Shown: positions 63,255 through 64,000 of the stretch, piece by piece
Position numbering within the stretch: position 1 is the stretch's first letter
How the letters are laid out: every line of letters starts with the position of its first letter
NCBI RefSeq assembly: GCF_010685995.1
Contig: NZ_JAAGWK010000035.1
Span: 1 to 64,000 of the forward strand
Reading direction: 5' to 3'
Source of the DNA: Goekera deserti
GTDB taxonomy: Bacteria > Actinomycetota > Actinomycetes > Mycobacteriales > Geodermatophilaceae
Length of the DNA: 64,000 nucleotides
The notes under the pieces: generated by a model
What the model saw: the letters and a program-made list of their open reading frames with translations, nothing else
Told to the model about the DNA's origin: nothing
Databases searched by the model: none
Translations under genes and position numbers: made by a program

Positions 63255-63797
63255 TCAGCGCAGCGCGACCGACATGAGCAGCTCGTCGCGGCGGTCGTCC
63301 GGGCCGATCTGCAGCGCCCCCGGCCAGCGGCCGACGACGGTGTAGCCGAAGCGGGCGTAGAAGTCCTCCAGGCCGGTCCGGCCGCGCACCTCGATCCGCA
63401 GCAGGTCCAGGCCGAGGTCGTCACGGGCCGCGCGGTGCAGCTCGGTCACCAGCGCCCGGGCCACGCCGGTGCCGCGGGCGGCCGGGGTGGTCATCACCCG
63501 GGTGACGTGACCCCAGTGCGCGAGCACCGGGCTGGCGTTGCCGGTGAGCACCAGCCAGCCGACCAGCTCGCCGTCCCGCTCGGCGACCAGCATCCGCCGC
63601 AGGTCCCCCAGGCCGTCGGCGATCGCGTCCAGCACCGGGCGCACCACGTCGGCCGACACGGGCAGCTGCCGGGCGAAGCCGACGGCTCCGCCCCCGTTGG
63701 CCACGTCCCGCCAGCAGGCCGTCAGCGCCGCGCGCAGCGCCGGGTCGGCCGCGGCCGGGGAGGTGAGCCAGCGGAGGGTCGGCACGGTGTGGGTCAC
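63255..63797 (-). CDS. GNAT family N-acetyltransferase
   Basis: The 180-residue protein has the GNAT core: MLVAERDGELVGWLVLTGN (about 79-97), HVTRVMTTPAARGTGVARALVTELHRAA (about 105-132, with the acetyl-CoA loop ARGTGVA) and LLRIEVRGRTGLEDFYARFGYTVVGRWPG (about 139-167). The substrate is unknown. GTG 63797 fits the start. It is divergent from the partial 2Fe-2S gene across 89 bp. Confidence 0.9.
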   Translation of the reverse strand: MTHTVPTLRWLTSPAAADPALRAALTACWRDVANGGGAVGFARQLPVSADVVRPVLDAIADGLGDLRRMLVAERDGELVGWLVLTGNASPVLAHWGHVTRVMTTPAARGTGVARALVTELHRAARDDLGLDLLRIEVRGRTGLEDFYARFGYTVVGRWPGALQIGPDDRRDELLMSVALR

Positions 63798-63886
63798 GCC
63801 CGCAGCCTGGCAGAGCCGCCCCGGCGACCCGTTGCCCACTACAACGCTGTCGTTTGGTGAGCCCCCGGGAGGGCACCACGGCTGCC

Positions 63887-64000
63887 ATGGACGCCGAGAT
63901 CTCGCTGCGGGTCGACGGGCAGGCCCACCGGCTGACCGTGGACACCCGGACCACGCTGCTGGACGCGATGCGCGAGCGGCTGGGTGTCACCAGCCCGAAG
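63887..64000 (+). CDS. (2Fe-2S)-binding hydroxylase subunit, partial
   Basis: Only the first 38 codons are in the window: EISLRVDGQAHRLTVDTRTTLLDAMRERLG then VTSPK. This is the start of the CoxS/XdhC-type ferredoxin subunit of molybdenum hydroxylases (xanthine dehydrogenase, CO dehydrogenase and aldehyde oxidase), whose 2Fe-2S cysteines lie just after the window's end. The catalytic subunits should follow. ATG 63887 is the start. Confidence 0.85.
   Translation, partial: MDAEISLRVDGQAHRLTVDTRTTLLDAMRERLGVTSPK

Overview
The window is chromosomal DNA from a very high-GC actinobacterium. GTG starts are frequent, stops are nearly all TGA, and 4-bp ATGA/GTGA overlaps between co-directional genes are common. 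The gene set (SepH, FprA, UdgX, F420-type LLM oxidoreductase, DUF3027, DUF2530, XPB helicase) and the codon style suggest the Geodermatophilaceae (Blastococcus/Geodermatophilus/Modestobacter-like). The genus is an inference. Most of the window is core chromosome; no transposase, phage gene, rRNA or CRISPR array is visible.

Layout. 1-6.8 kb: tRNA-Arg(CCT), a small GNAT, DNA repair genes (photolyase, Nei glycosylase), a monooxygenase-fold protein, FprA, an EEP phosphatase/nuclease and a nucleotidyltransferase-fold protein. 6.8-14.8 kb: PEP carboxylase divergent from an SMP-30 lactonase, an LLM flavin/F420 oxidoreductase, a NatAB-like ABC exporter and the covalent uracil-binding protein UdgX. 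14.9-19.5 kb: membrane proteins and a NarL-type two-component system. 19.9-24.5 kb: MFS-pdxH divergent from citrate synthase (frame broken by one extra C) and serC. 24.6-29.9 kb: a three-gene unit of circularly permuted ATP-grasp, S9 peptidase and an amidotransferase of the N-acetylglutaminylglutamine type. 30-42 kb: SepH, a heterodimeric ABC exporter, a GlsB/17M-like stress protein, an RNA methyltransferase, a renalase-like oxidoreductase and a three-gene FtsX-type ABC system. 42-49 kb: thioesterase, aldo/keto reductase, ThpR, MarR-MFS pair, NCS2 purine permease, DUF2530 and a membrane-protein gene split by an in-frame TAG. 49-62 kb: DUF3027/MFS/DUF2771 block, cold-shock protein, two DUF202 proteins, acyl-CoA ligase, XPB-associated protein, cyclopropane synthase and XPB helicase. 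62-64 kb: VapBC, a GNAT, and the start of a molybdo-hydroxylase 2Fe-2S subunit.

SerC, citrate synthase, SepH, MarR, DUF2530, DUF3027/MFS/DUF2771, cold-shock protein and XPB all have counterparts, as I recall, in the Rv0861c-Rv0889c stretch of M. tuberculosis, so this looks like a conserved actinobacterial block with local insertions.

The least ordinary content is structural. A GC-rich hairpin repeat family of about 65-70 bp (seven copies) sits directly after stop codons; two copies have been drawn into coding sequence. A three-palindrome cassette built on GATCAGCTNAGCTGATC occurs twice, each time between convergent genes. Five 22-bp palindromes at 31-bp spacing follow the photolyase gene. 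Short tandem duplications straddle stop codons at three genes. The best candidate for an under-described system is the amidotransferase/S9 peptidase/ATP-grasp operon, which looks like a rewired NAGGN-type peptide pathway.
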